Positions 1-7,187 are shown, counted from the stretch's first letter. The stretch is DNA of 7,201 nt from Comamonadaceae bacterium (GCA_947463845.1 CANHUM010000086.1:1-7201), one strand, 5' to 3'. The notes: generated from the sequence alone by a model not told the origin. Translations and numbers: made by a program.

Positions 1-1990
1 CCATGTGCTGGCTGCTGATGCGCAGCGTGGCGCGGTCTTCCATCAGGCCCACGCCGTTGATGTCGGGCACTTTGGAGCAGCCCACGCCTTGGTCGACCCA
101 GCGCACCACATAACCCAGGATGCCTTGGGCGTTGTTGTCGAGTTCTTTTTGCTTGTCCTGAGCCGACCAGTTGGCGGCGTCTTTGGCGACCACGGGGAAC
201 TGCAGCAATTTGTTGAGCGTCTCTTCGCGCAGTTCTTTAGCGTCTTGCTTGGCCACGGCCTTTTCCATCTGCTTTTGCAGTGCAGGCACGTCCACTTGGT
301 GGTAGTGCATGGCGTGCAGCGTGGCGGCGGTGGGGCTGGGCACCCAGGCGGTGTTGGCACCGGCCATGGGGTGACCAATTTTGGCCTTGAGCATGTCGGC
401 CATCAGATCGGGCATGGCCCACATGCCTTTGCCGATCTGGGCACGGCCGCGCAAACCGCAGGCCAGACCCACATTCACATTGTTCTTTTCGTAAGCGCCC
501 AGCCAAGTGCTGTTCTTGATGTCGCCCTTGCGCATGACAGGACCGGCCAGCATGCAGGTGTGCATCTCATCGCCGGTGCGGTCCAAAAAGCCCGTGTTGA
601 TGAAGGCCACGCGGCTCTTGGCGGCGGCGATACAGGCCTTGAGGTTGGCGCTGGTGCGGCGCTCTTCGTCCATGATGCCCAGCTTGACGGTGGACGGCTT
701 CATGCCGATGACTTTTTCCACGCGGCCAAACAGCTCGTCGGCAAAGGCCACTTCGGCCGGGCCGTGCATTTTGGGCTTGACGATGTAGACGCTGCCGGTG
801 CGGCTGTTGCGCAGGGGGTGTGATGATTTTTTCTGCAAGTCCACCAAGGCGCAGGTCACGGTGACCATGGCGTCTAGGATGCCCTCAGGAATCTCTTTCA
901 TGCTGCCGTCGGCGGCTTTGTAGAGGATGGCGGGGTTGGTCATGAGGTGACCGACGTTGCGCACAAACATGAGCGAGCGGCCGTGCAGTTTGACGGTGCC
1001 TTTGCCAGTGGGTTGGGTGTACTCGCGGTCACCATTCATGGTGCGGGTGAAGGTCTTGCCGCCCTTTTGCACCTCTTCGCTCAAAGTGCCTTGCAAAATG
1101 CCCAGCCAGTTGGCATAGGCCAGCACTTTGTCTTCGGCGTCCACCGCGGCCACCGAGTCTTCCAAGTCGAGGATGGTGGACAAGGCGCTTTCAGCGATCA
1201 GGTCGGACACGCCCGCCGGGTCGGTCTTGCCGATGGGGGTGTTCTTGTTGATCTGCAAGTCCAGATGCAGGCCGTTGTGCACGAACAGCACGGATGCTGG
1301 AGCCTTGGCGTCACCGGTGTAACCCACAAACTGCTTGGCGTTGGCCAGCGTGGTGCTCTTGCCATTGGCCAAAGTCACGACCAGCTTACCGGCTTTGACG
1401 GCATAGCCTTTGCTGCCCACGTGCGAGCCGGTCTTCAGAGGCGCGCAGCGGTCGAGCACGTTGCGGCAGTAGTCGATGACTTTGGCGCCGCGCTGGGGGT
1501 TGTAGCGCGAACCTTTTTCGCAGCCGTCGGCCTCAGAGATCGCGTCGGTGCCATACAGCGCGTCGTACAAAGAACCCCAGCGGGCGTTGGCGGCGTTCAG
1601 GGCGTAACGCGCATTCAGGATGGGCACGACCAGTTGAGGGCCCGCCAGTTTGGCCAACTCGGCGTCCACGTTGGCGGTGGTCGCTTGGGCGTTTTTGGGT
1701 TCCGGCACCAGGTAGCCGATTTGGGCAAGGTATTTGCGGTAGGCCTTCATGGCCTTGCCCTCAGCCACAGGGCCGGGGTTGGCAGTGTGCCACGCGTCCA
1801 TGGCGGTCTGGATGCGGTCACGTTCGGCCAGCAGGGCGATGTTTTTCGGGGCCAGGTCGGCCACGATGTCGTTGAAGCCCTTCCAGAACTTGTCTTTGTC
1901 CACGCCAGTGGCGGGCAACATTTGCTCGTTGATGAAACTCAGCAGTGGATTGGCCACTTGCAAGTTGTGAATGGTGGTGCGTGCAGTCAT
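1..1990 (-). CDS. glcB: Malate synthase G, 5' part (C-terminus beyond the left edge)
   Basis: Cytosolic enzyme that condenses glyoxylate with acetyl-CoA to give malate, in the glyoxylate bypass and glycolate use. The frame is open from the ATG at 1990 down to the window edge, giving 663 residues; the N-terminus reads [19 protein letters not shown]. Visible family motifs are [13 protein letters not shown] (E277, D278), RNVGHLMT (R344, the expected active-site arginine), KPKMHGP, MDEERRT (D441, E442), GFLDRTGDE (D470, expected Mg ligand region), GVGCSKVPD (C638) and [14 protein letters not shown] (D652, the expected catalytic base). Spacing between E442 and D470 and between C638 and D652 matches my recollection of the E. 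coli enzyme. By comparison with that protein (about 723 residues), roughly 80 C-terminal residues are missing; this is the window edge, not a truncation of the gene. The start is supported by AGAGG five bases upstream. It is transcribed divergently from the HMG-CoA lyase gene. Identity is very secure. Confidence 0.97.
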   Translation of the reverse strand, partial: MTARTTIHNLQVANPLLSFINEQMLPATGVDKDKFWKGFNDIVADLAPKNIALLAERDRIQTAMDAWHTANPGPVAEGKAMKAYRKYLAQIGYLVPEPKNAQATTANVDAELAKLAGPQLVVPILNARYALNAANARWGSLYDALYGTDAISEADGCEKGSRYNPQRGAKVIDYCRNVLDRCAPLKTGSHVGSKGYAVKAGKLVVTLANGKSTTLANAKQFVGYTGDAKAPASVLFVHNGLHLDLQINKNTPIGKTDPAGVSDLIAESALSTILDLEDSVAAVDAEDKVLAYANWLGILQGTLSEEVQKGGKTFTRTMNGDREYTQPTGKGTVKLHGRSLMFVRNVGHLMTNPAILYKAADGSMKEIPEGILDAMVTVTCALVDLQKKSSHPLRNSRTGSVYIVKPKMHGPAEVAFADELFGRVEKVIGMKPSTVKLGIMDEERRTSANLKACIAAAKSRVAFINTGFLDRTGDEMHTCMLAGPVMRKGDIKNSTWLGAYEKNNVNVGLACGLRGRAQIGKGMWAMPDLMADMLKAKIGHPMAGANTAWVPSPTAATLHAMHYHQVDVPALQKQMEKAVAKQDAKELREETLNKLLQFPVVAKDAANWSAQDKQKELDNNAQGILGYVVRWVDQGVGCSKVPDINGVGLMEDRATLRISSQHM

Positions 1991-2040
1991 GAAAACCTCT
2001 GGGGTCAAGTCAAAAAAAATCGGGTGCAGCCCCCGGTTCA
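1991..2040 (-). promoter_or_regulatory. glcB leader with two mutually exclusive hairpins (candidate)
   Basis: Read on the minus strand, CGGG (2035-2032) can pair with CCCG (2024-2021) around a 7-base loop. This is followed by one A and an uninterrupted run of eight T (2019-2012), which resembles a weak intrinsic terminator inside the leader. The alternative fold pairs GAACC (2039-2035) with GGUUU (1997-1993) and GGGG (2034-2031) with CCCC (2004-2001), leaving AGA as a bulge. That fold would bury the GG of the Shine-Dalgarno. Both folds use 2032-2035, so they exclude each other. The pairing is directly visible; any regulatory role is inference, and the terminator stem is only 4 bp. Confidence 0.3.
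1996..2000 (-). promoter_or_regulatory. Ribosome binding site of glcB
   Basis: On the minus strand AGAGG lies five bases before the ATG at 1990. It is a good Shine-Dalgarno match and fixes the glcB start. The GG of this site can pair with CC at 2035-2036 (see the leader entry). Confidence 0.7.
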
Positions 2041-2078
2041 AGCAAGTCAAGCGACCATGGGGCAAATGGGACAAGTCA
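2006..2078. repeat. Three direct copies of CAAGTCA in front of glcB
   Basis: CAAGTCA occurs at 2006-2012, 2043-2049 and 2072-2078, all in the same orientation (TGACTTG on the glcB strand). The starts are 37 and 29 bases apart. All three copies lie in the glcB leader, downstream of or next to the predicted transcript start. They could be binding sites for a regulator, but a chance cluster cannot be excluded from one sequence. Confidence 0.35.
2057..2074. repeat. 9-bp imperfect tandem repeat
   Basis: ATGGGGCAA (2057-2065) is followed immediately by ATGGGACAA (2066-2074), with 8 of 9 positions identical. The second copy runs into the third CAAGTCA copy. It lies just inside the predicted glcB transcript. 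It may be an operator or a minor slippage duplication. Confidence 0.4.
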
Positions 2079-2082
2079 CTCT

Positions 2083-2088
2083 ATTCTA
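2083..2088 (-). promoter_or_regulatory. Candidate -10 element of the glcB promoter
   Basis: On the minus strand this reads TAGAAT, one change from TATAAT. It would place the transcript start near 2076 and give a leader of about 85 bases. I see no convincing -35 at 16-18 bases: the nearest TTG-containing hexamer, TTGGGC at 2115-2110, is 21 bases away. An activator-dependent promoter would fit, but this is inference. Confidence 0.35.
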
Positions 2089-2188
2089 AATTTGGACGCA
2101 GATAAACCCGCCCAAACTTCATAGACCCATGACTTTTAAGCACAAATATAGCCCTTGATCAGGTTTCTCAAGGTGTGGCGCGTTGCGG

Positions 2189-2200
2189 TTTAATTCGGAC
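2189..2200 (+). promoter_or_regulatory. Candidate -10 element and leaderless start of the HMG-CoA lyase gene
   Basis: TTTAAT at 2189-2194 ends six bases before the ATG at 2201. A transcript started at the usual distance from it would begin at or next to the ATG. There is no Shine-Dalgarno directly in front of this ATG and no clear -35. It is a looser version of the start cassettes before the LysR gene and argS. Confidence 0.35.
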
Positions 2201-3130
2201 ATGACACGCTCGAACGCCCCGCAAGTCCTGATCAGCGAAGTCGGCCCACGCGATGGCCTGCAATCGGTCAAAGCCACCATGCCCACCGCGGACAAGTTGC
2301 GCTGGATCGACGCGCTGGCCGCTGCTGGCCTGCGCGAAATCGAAGTCGCCTCGTTTGTACCCGCCCAGCTGCTGCCGCAAATGGCCGATGCGGCCCAAGT
2401 GGTGCAGCATGCGTTGCGCCACAAAGGGGTGCGGGTGATGGCCCTGGTGCCCAACTTGCGCGGTGCCCAGGCGGCGCTGCAGGCCGGTGCGCAAAAACTG
2501 ACCTTGCCGGTGTCGGCCAGCCCCGCGCATTCGATGGCGAATGTGCGCAAAACGCCCGAAGCCATGGTGGAAGAAGTGCGGGCCGTTTTGCGCCTGCGCG
2601 ATGACATCGCTCCCCACGTGCCGATTGAAGTCGGGATGTCCACGGCCTTTGGCTGCACCTTGCAAGGCGCAGTGCCCGAGGCCGATGTCCTGCGCCTGGC
2701 GACACAACTGGCGCAGACCGGGGTGGACGAGATCGGTCTGTCAGACACCACCGGCATGGCCAACCCGGCGCAGGTCAGTCGCCTGTTCAAGGCGCTATTT
2801 CAAGAAGTTGGCGACCGTGCGGGTGCGGCCCACATGCACAACACCCGAGGCCTGGGCCTGGCCAATTGCCTGGCCGCTTATGAAGCGGGCGTGCGGACTT
2901 TTGACAGTTCGCTCGGTGGCCTGGGCGGCTGCCCCTATGCGCCCGGCGCTTCGGGCAATGTGGTGACCGAGGACCTGGTCTTCATGTTCGAAGCCATGGG
3001 CGTGTCCACCGGGATCGATCTGCGCCAACTCATGGCCGCGCGCGAACCGCTGAAGGCAGGCCTGCCTGGCGAGCCGCTGTACGGCATGACACCCGAGGCG
3101 GGCTTGCCCCAAGGCTGGCTGGGCCGTTGA
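2201..3130 (+). CDS. Hydroxymethylglutaryl-CoA lyase family protein
   Basis: Cytosolic TIM-barrel lyase of the HMG-CoA lyase family. The classical reaction cleaves 3-hydroxy-3-methylglutaryl-CoA to acetyl-CoA and acetoacetate at the end of leucine breakdown; relatives act on similar 3-hydroxy-3-methyl-acyl-CoAs. From the ATG at 2201 it has 309 residues, a normal length. The expected active-site set is visible and correctly spaced: VGPRDGLQ (R17, D18), EVASFV (E48), LSDTTGM (D182), HMHNTRG (metal ligands H211 and H213), GLGGCPYAPGASGN (catalytic C244, N253) and TEDLVFM. Better-known HMG-CoA lyases read HCHDT where this one has HMHNT; that form looks familiar from beta-proteobacterial relatives, and the exact substrate stays open. 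A TTG at 2183 with AAGGTG seven bases upstream is an alternative start that adds six residues; I prefer the ATG because the family motif begins soon after it. It diverges from glcB and is followed by a LysR gene after 69 bases. Confidence 0.92.
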   Translation: MTRSNAPQVLISEVGPRDGLQSVKATMPTADKLRWIDALAAAGLREIEVASFVPAQLLPQMADAAQVVQHALRHKGVRVMALVPNLRGAQAALQAGAQKLTLPVSASPAHSMANVRKTPEAMVEEVRAVLRLRDDIAPHVPIEVGMSTAFGCTLQGAVPEADVLRLATQLAQTGVDEIGLSDTTGMANPAQVSRLFKALFQEVGDRAGAAHMHNTRGLGLANCLAAYEAGVRTFDSSLGGLGGCPYAPGASGNVVTEDLVFMFEAMGVSTGIDLRQLMAAREPLKAGLPGEPLYGMTPEAGLPQGWLGR

Positions 3131-3181
3131 CACCCTGCACGCATCAATTCTTCGCTCAGAGCCGGGCATTGCAAACCTGAA

Positions 3182-3199
3182 CCCGCATAATCGGGCAGT
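3182..3199 (+). promoter_or_regulatory. Promoter/start cassette of the LysR-type gene
   Basis: CATAAT (3186-3191) lies eight bases before the ATG at 3200 and is flanked by CCCG (3182-3185) and CGGG (3192-3195). No Shine-Dalgarno is present, and no good -35 lies 16-18 bases upstream. The expected transcript start is within about three bases of the ATG. The segment 3182-3202 matches 4178-4198 before argS at 18 of 21 positions, which supports a functional element. Confidence 0.5.
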
Positions 3200-4126
3200 A
3201 TGGACAAGCTCAAAGCCTTCGAAACCTTTGTCTCGGTCGCCACCAAAGGCAGTCTGACGGCCGCCGCCCGCGCCGAGGGGGTGGCTCCGGCCATCATTGG
3301 CCGCAGGCTCGACGCCCTGGAGGAAAGCCTGGGCGTGAAACTGCTGGTGCGCACCACGCGGCGCATCACCCTGACGCACGAAGGCAGTGCTTTTCTGGAA
3401 GATTGTCAGCGCTTGCTCTCGGATGTGGCCAATGCCGAAGCGAGTGTGTCGGCTGGCGGCGTCAAAGCCAGCGGGCATTTGCGCATCACGGCCCCGGCTG
3501 GGTTTGGCCGGCGCCATGTGGCCCCATTGGTGCCGCGCTTTCGCGAGTTGCACCCGGATGTGACGATTTCTCTGAACCTGAGCGATCGGGTGGTGGACCT
3601 GGCTGCCGAAGGCTTTGATTGCGCGGTTCGGGTGGGTGATCTGCCCGACTCTTCACTGGTGAGCGTGCGCATGGCCGACAACCGCCGTCTGTGCGTGGCC
3701 ACGCCCGACTACCTGTCGCGGCGCGGCACGCCCTTGCAACCGTCCGATCTGCTGCAGCACGACTGCCTGACCTTGTCGAGTGACGCCTCGCAAACCCGTG
3801 GCTGGGCCTTTCGGAATTTGGCGGGTGGCGGCCAGGACGTGGTGCACCTGCGACCGGGCGGTCCGCTGGATTGCTCGGACGGTCAGGTGCTGCACGACTG
3901 GTGCCTGGCCGGTTATGGCATCGCCTGGCGCAGCACCTGGGAAGTGGAAGGCGAGATCCGCTCGGGCCAATTGGTGGCCGTGCTGGAAGAGTTTGCCGCA
4001 CCACCGAACGGGATTTTTGTGGTGTTTCCCCAGCGCAAACACTTGCCGCTGCGGGTGCGGCTGTGGATCGACCACCTGAAACACCATTACGCACAGCCCG
4101 GTTACTGGCAGGCATCGGGGCATTGA
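3200..4126 (+). CDS. LysR-type transcriptional regulator
   Basis: Cytosolic DNA-binding regulator, 308 residues, the normal LysR length. Residues 3-60 form the winged helix-turn-helix: FETFVSVATKGSLTAAAR, then the recognition-helix region VAPAIIGRRLDALEESLGV and the wing RTTRRITLTHEG. Residues from about 90 on form the periplasmic-binding-protein-like effector domain, with GHLRITAPAGFGRRHVAPL, ELHPDVTISLNLSDRVVDL, FDCAVRVGDLPDSSLVS and LCVATPDYLSRRG. These are typical of the CrgA/DmlR/AaeR-like branch. The effector is not deducible. It lies 69 bases after the HMG-CoA lyase gene on the same strand and 69 bases before argS, with its own probable promoter. Control of the lyase gene or of glcB is possible from context only; LysR genes usually diverge from their target, which this one does not. 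The ATG at 3200 is chosen because the conserved N-terminus begins there. Confidence 0.94.
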   Translation: MDKLKAFETFVSVATKGSLTAAARAEGVAPAIIGRRLDALEESLGVKLLVRTTRRITLTHEGSAFLEDCQRLLSDVANAEASVSAGGVKASGHLRITAPAGFGRRHVAPLVPRFRELHPDVTISLNLSDRVVDLAAEGFDCAVRVGDLPDSSLVSVRMADNRRLCVATPDYLSRRGTPLQPSDLLQHDCLTLSSDASQTRGWAFRNLAGGGQDVVHLRPGGPLDCSDGQVLHDWCLAGYGIAWRSTWEVEGEIRSGQLVAVLEEFAAPPNGIFVVFPQRKHLPLRVRLWIDHLKHHYAQPGYWQASGH

Positions 4127-4176
4127 CCTGTCTTCTGAACGGCCGTGCGCTGCTTCACGACGGCCCAAGGGGTGCA

Positions 4177-4195
4177 GCCCGTAAAATCGGGCAAT
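4177..4195 (+). promoter_or_regulatory. Promoter/start cassette of argS
   Basis: TAAAAT (4182-4187) lies eight bases before the ATG at 4196. It sits between perfect 5-base arms, GCCCG (4177-4181) and CGGGC (4188-4192). No Shine-Dalgarno separates it from the start codon. It probably drives the whole argS-SPOR-dsbA operon with a leaderless or near-leaderless mRNA. No clear -35 is visible. Confidence 0.5.
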
Positions 4196-5881
4196 ATGCT
4201 TTCAGCCAAACAACATTTGCTCACGGCCCTGGCCGCAGAGCTTGAAAAACTTCAATCCGGCGCAGGTGCGCGTGCAGCCTTCGAATCGCCCAAAGTGGCC
4301 GCCCATGGCGACCTGGCCTGCACCGCCGCGATGCAGCTGGCCAAGGCCCTCCAACAAAATCCACGTCAGTTGTCGGAAACCCTGCGCACCGCCTTGCTGG
4401 CCACCCCCGCTTTCGAGCGCTGGGTGGACGCCATCGACATCGCCGGACCGGGCTTCATCAACATCCGCTTGAAAGACGCGGCCAAGCAGGCCGTGGTGCA
4501 CGAAGTGCTGCAAGCGGCCGACTGCTTCGGCCAGCAGCCCGCCAAGGCGGGCAAAGTGTTGGTCGAATTCGTCTCGGCCAACCCCACAGGCCCTTTGCAC
4601 GTGGGCCACGGTCGCCAGGCTGCCTTGGGCGATGCGATTTGCAATTTGCTGGCCACGCAAGGCGAGCAGGTCTACCGCGAGTTCTATTACAACGACGCGG
4701 GCGTTCAAATCGGCACCCTGGCCACCTCCACCCAGTTGCGGGCCAAGGGTTTCAAGCCGGGCGATGCCGAGTGGCCCGAAGCGGCCTACAACGGCGACTA
4801 CATCCAGGACATCGCAAACGACTTCCTGGCGAAGAAAACCGTCAAATCCGATGACCGCGAGTTCACCGGCAGCGGTGATGTGAATGACCTGGACGGCATG
4901 CGCCTGTTTGCCGTGGCCTATCTGCGCCACGAGCAGGACCTGGACCTCCAGGCCTTTGATGTGAAGTTTGACAACTACTACCTGGAGTCAAGCCTGTACA
5001 CCAGTGGCAAGGTCGATGCCGCCGTACAAAAGCTGCGCGATGCGGGCAAGACCTACGAGCAAGACGGCGCCCTGTGGCTGAAATCCACCGATTACGGCGA
5101 CGACAAAGACCGCGTCATGCGCAAGGGCGACGGCAGCTACACCTACTTTGTGCCCGATGTGGCCTACCACATCACCAAGTGGGAACGCGGCTTCAGCCGC
5201 GTGGTCAACATCCAGGGCACCGATCACCACGGCACGATTGCCCGCGTGCGTGCGGGACTGCAAGCGGCCAACGTGGGCATTCCTGAGGGCTACCCCGACT
5301 ATGTGCTGCACACCATGGTGCGCGTGATGCGTGGGGGTGAAGAAGTCAAGATTTCCAAACGGGCGGGCAGCTACGTCACGCTGCGCGACCTGATCGAGTG
5401 GACCAGCAAGGACGCGGTGCGTTTCTTCTTGCTCTCGCGCAAGCCCGACACCGAATACATCTTCGACATCGACCTGGCGCTGGCGCAAAACAACGACAAC
5501 CCGGTGTACTACGTGCAGTACGCCCACGCCCGCATCTGCTCGGTGCTGGCCGCCTGGAGAGAAAAAGATGGCGGTGACACCGCCACACTGGCCAACGCCG
5601 ATCTGTCACCGCTGCAAAGCCCTCAGGCCCATGCGCTCATGCTGGCCCTGGCCAAGTACCCAGACATGCTCACATCAGCGGCCAACGACTTTGCGCCGCA
5701 CGACGTGACCTTTTACTTGCGCGACTTGGCGTCGCAGTACCACAGCTATTACGACGCCGAGCGCATTCTGGTGGACGACCCAGCGGTCAAGCAGGCTCGC
5801 CTGGCTTTGGTGGCGGCCACAGCGCAGGTGCTGCGCAATGGCCTGAAGGTGCTGGGCGTGTCGGCCCCGCAAAAAATGTGA
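4196..5881 (+). CDS. argS: Arginyl-tRNA synthetase
   Basis: Cytosolic class I aminoacyl-tRNA synthetase that charges tRNA-Arg with arginine using ATP. It has 561 residues from the ATG at 4196, a normal length. The N-terminal additional domain, which recognises the tRNA elbow, covers about residues 1-90 and includes [19 protein letters not shown] and GPGFINIRL. The catalytic Rossmann domain starts with [18 protein letters not shown], containing the HIGH-type signature HVGH at 135-138. [11 protein letters not shown] follows near residue 341. The KMSKS-type loop is KISKRAG at 385-391. The DALR anticodon-binding domain runs from about residue 438 to the end, beginning near [14 protein letters not shown]. 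An in-frame GTG at 4145 would add 17 residues but lies upstream of the promoter-like element, and the conserved MLSAKQHLL start fits 4196. It is the first gene of a tight operon with the SPOR gene (11-base gap) and dsbA. Confidence 0.98.
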   Translation: MLSAKQHLLTALAAELEKLQSGAGARAAFESPKVAAHGDLACTAAMQLAKALQQNPRQLSETLRTALLATPAFERWVDAIDIAGPGFINIRLKDAAKQAVVHEVLQAADCFGQQPAKAGKVLVEFVSANPTGPLHVGHGRQAALGDAICNLLATQGEQVYREFYYNDAGVQIGTLATSTQLRAKGFKPGDAEWPEAAYNGDYIQDIANDFLAKKTVKSDDREFTGSGDVNDLDGMRLFAVAYLRHEQDLDLQAFDVKFDNYYLESSLYTSGKVDAAVQKLRDAGKTYEQDGALWLKSTDYGDDKDRVMRKGDGSYTYFVPDVAYHITKWERGFSRVVNIQGTDHHGTIARVRAGLQAANVGIPEGYPDYVLHTMVRVMRGGEEVKISKRAGSYVTLRDLIEWTSKDAVRFFLLSRKPDTEYIFDIDLALAQNNDNPVYYVQYAHARICSVLAAWREKDGGDTATLANADLSPLQSPQAHALMLALAKYPDMLTSAANDFAPHDVTFYLRDLASQYHSYYDAERILVDDPAVKQARLALVAATAQVLRNGLKVLGVSAPQKM

Positions 5882-5892
5882 ACGGACGTGTG

Positions 5893-6516
5893 ATGACTCT
5901 GAAACTCCAACGCGGCGGCACCTTGTTAGGCTTCATCATGGGCCTGGTGCTGGGTCTGGGCGTGGCTTTGGGTGTGGCCATTTATGTGACCAAGGTGCCC
6001 ACACCTTTCTCCAACAAAAACCAACCCCGCACCAACGCACAGGACGTGCAGGAAACCGAAAAGAACAAGGACTGGAATCCCAACAGCGTGTTGCAGCCCA
6101 AGGCCCCGGCGGAGCCGCCTGTTCAGCCTGAGACCAGCCAGCCGACCACCGAAACGCCTGCTGCTGCCGATCCTGCCAAAGCAGCGCCCAGGCCTGCGGT
6201 GACCGCCGACCCCTTGGGCGATCTGGCCAAAACCAAATCGGGTCTGAGCACCCCCGCTGCACCGCCTGATGCGGCGGATCCGTTCGACTATCTGGTGCAA
6301 GCCGGCGCCTACCGCACCAGCGCCGACGCCGATGCCCAAAAAGCCAGACTCGCCATGCTGGGCCTGGACGCCAAAGTGTCTGAACGCGACCAATCCGGCC
6401 GCTTGGTCTACCGGGTTCGCATGGGTCCCTTCAGCGACAAAAATGCCGCCGAACGTGTTCGTCTGCAGCTCGAAGCCAACGGCATTGAAAACACCCTGGT
6501 TCGCGTACAGCGCTGA
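5893..6516 (+). CDS. Membrane-anchored SPOR-domain protein
   Basis: Predicted inner-membrane protein that binds peptidoglycan through a C-terminal SPOR domain. SPOR domains bind glycan strands lacking stem peptides, typically at the division septum. From the ATG at 5893 it has 207 residues: a short positively charged N-terminus (KLQR), one glycine-rich transmembrane segment at about 10-33 (GFIMGLVLGLGVALGVAIYV), a low-complexity linker at about 34-128 rich in Pro, Ala, Thr and Gln, and the SPOR domain at about 129-207 (DYLVQAGAYRTSADADAQKA, LVYRVRMGPFSDKNAAERV). A single N-terminal helix places the domain in the periplasm. It is FtsN-like in layout, but I would not call it FtsN. The start is uncertain: GTG at 5878 overlaps the argS stop (GTGA) and GTG at 5890 directly precedes the ATG. 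None has a strong Shine-Dalgarno, so coupling to argS translation is likely. Confidence 0.9.
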   Translation: MTLKLQRGGTLLGFIMGLVLGLGVALGVAIYVTKVPTPFSNKNQPRTNAQDVQETEKNKDWNPNSVLQPKAPAEPPVQPETSQPTTETPAAADPAKAAPRPAVTADPLGDLAKTKSGLSTPAAPPDAADPFDYLVQAGAYRTSADADAQKARLAMLGLDAKVSERDQSGRLVYRVRMGPFSDKNAAERVRLQLEANGIENTLVRVQR

Positions 6517-6535
6517 CCCCCCTTTTGTCATCACT

Positions 6536-6540
6536 GGGAG
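6536..6540 (+). promoter_or_regulatory. Ribosome binding site of dsbA
   Basis: GGGAG ends five bases before the ATG at 6546. It is a strong Shine-Dalgarno and selects this start over the in-frame non-ATG codon at 6525, which would put extra residues ahead of the signal peptide. Confidence 0.75.
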
Positions 6541-6545
6541 CCATC

Positions 6546-7187
6546 ATGAAACGTCGCCTCTTTTCCACCGTCATGCTGTCCGTGGCTGCATGGCTGGGCA
6601 GCACTTCTGCCTGGGCCCAACAAGCCTTCCGTTCAGGCAAGGACTACATCACCCTTGACCGCCCTGTGGCCACTGAAGCGGGCACAGGCAAGATCGAAGT
6701 GCTGGAGTTTTTCTGGTACAGCTGCCCACACTGCAACGCCTTTGAGCCGGCATTCGAGCAATGGGCCAAAAACGCCCCCAAAGACGTGGTGGTCCGTCGG
6801 GTGCCCGTGGCCTTCCGGGAAGACTTTGTGCCTCAGCAACGCCTCTACTACACGCTGGAAGCGATGAACCTGGTGGAGAAGATGCACCTGCGCGTCTTCA
6901 CCGCCATCCACGGTGAAAAACAGATGCTCAACACCGATGCCAGCGTTCTGGCCTGGGCAGAAAAGCAAGGCATCGACAAAACCAAATTTGCCGAGACCTA
7001 CAAGTCCTTTGGCGTGGTCGCCAAAGCCAAAAGGGCGGTGCAATTGCAAAACGACTTCAAGATCGAAGGGGTTCCCTCTTTGGGCGTGGCCGGCCGTTAC
7101 TACATCGATGGCACCTTGGCTGGCAACATGGACCGCGCACTGAAGGTGGCCGATGCCCTGATCGCCCAAATCCGCCAAGGACGCTGA
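6546..7187 (+). CDS. dsbA: Periplasmic thiol:disulfide interchange protein DsbA/DsbL
   Basis: Periplasmic oxidase that transfers disulfide bonds to newly exported proteins and is normally re-oxidised by the membrane protein DsbB (not in this window). It has 213 residues from the ATG at 6546. A Sec signal peptide is clear: MKRR, a hydrophobic core (LFSTVMLSVAAWLG) and an A-W-A motif with predicted cleavage after A24, before QQAF. The thioredoxin fold carries the active site FFWYSCPHCNAFEP, with CPHC at residues 60-63, the same dipeptide as E. coli DsbA. The cis-proline loop is EGVPSLGV (V176-P177). The helical insertion typical of DsbA lies between these. Length is normal. It is the third gene of the argS-SPOR operon, 29 bases after the SPOR stop, with its own strong Shine-Dalgarno. 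The stop is at 7185-7187, 14 bases before the window ends, so no terminator can be judged. Confidence 0.96.
   Translation: MKRRLFSTVMLSVAAWLGSTSAWAQQAFRSGKDYITLDRPVATEAGTGKIEVLEFFWYSCPHCNAFEPAFEQWAKNAPKDVVVRRVPVAFREDFVPQQRLYYTLEAMNLVEKMHLRVFTAIHGEKQMLNTDASVLAWAEKQGIDKTKFAETYKSFGVVAKAKRAVQLQNDFKIEGVPSLGVAGRYYIDGTLAGNMDRALKVADALIAQIRQGR

Noticed and set aside
5..823. Plus-strand open frame of 272 codons near the left edge
   Set aside because: Same antisense artefact opposite the C-terminal half of glcB. The Ala/Gly/His/Val-rich translation reflects the complement of the real gene.
947..2089. Long plus-strand open frame of 380 codons
   Set aside because: It lies antisense to glcB in the mirrored codon phase, which stays open easily in GC-rich genes. 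The translation has no recognisable domain, and the minus-strand frame is a clear malate synthase.
3131..3199. Search for a terminator or small gene between the lyase and LysR genes
   Set aside because: No hairpin with a T-run and no plausible small open frame were found; only the -10-like element before the LysR gene stands out.
2795..3553. Minus-strand open frame of 252 codons across the HMG-CoA lyase and LysR genes
   Set aside because: It overlaps two well-supported plus-strand genes and the gap between them, and has no recognisable motif.
4141..4165. Inverted repeat GGCCGT/ACGGCC with a 13-base loop between the LysR gene and argS, considered as a terminator
   Set aside because: There is no T-run after it, the stem is only 6 bp, and such GC-rich dyads are common by chance here. 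It could equally be part of the argS promoter region.
2022..4180. GGGTGCAGCCC occurring at both 2022-2032 and 4170-4180
   Set aside because: The two copies lie in different contexts and opposite gene orientations (glcB leader, argS promoter). An 11-base GC-rich near-palindrome is weak evidence for a shared element.
5926..6534. Minus-strand open frame of 202 codons opposite the SPOR gene
   Set aside because: Glycine/arginine-rich shadow of the Ala/Pro-rich linker; the plus-strand SPOR protein explains the region.
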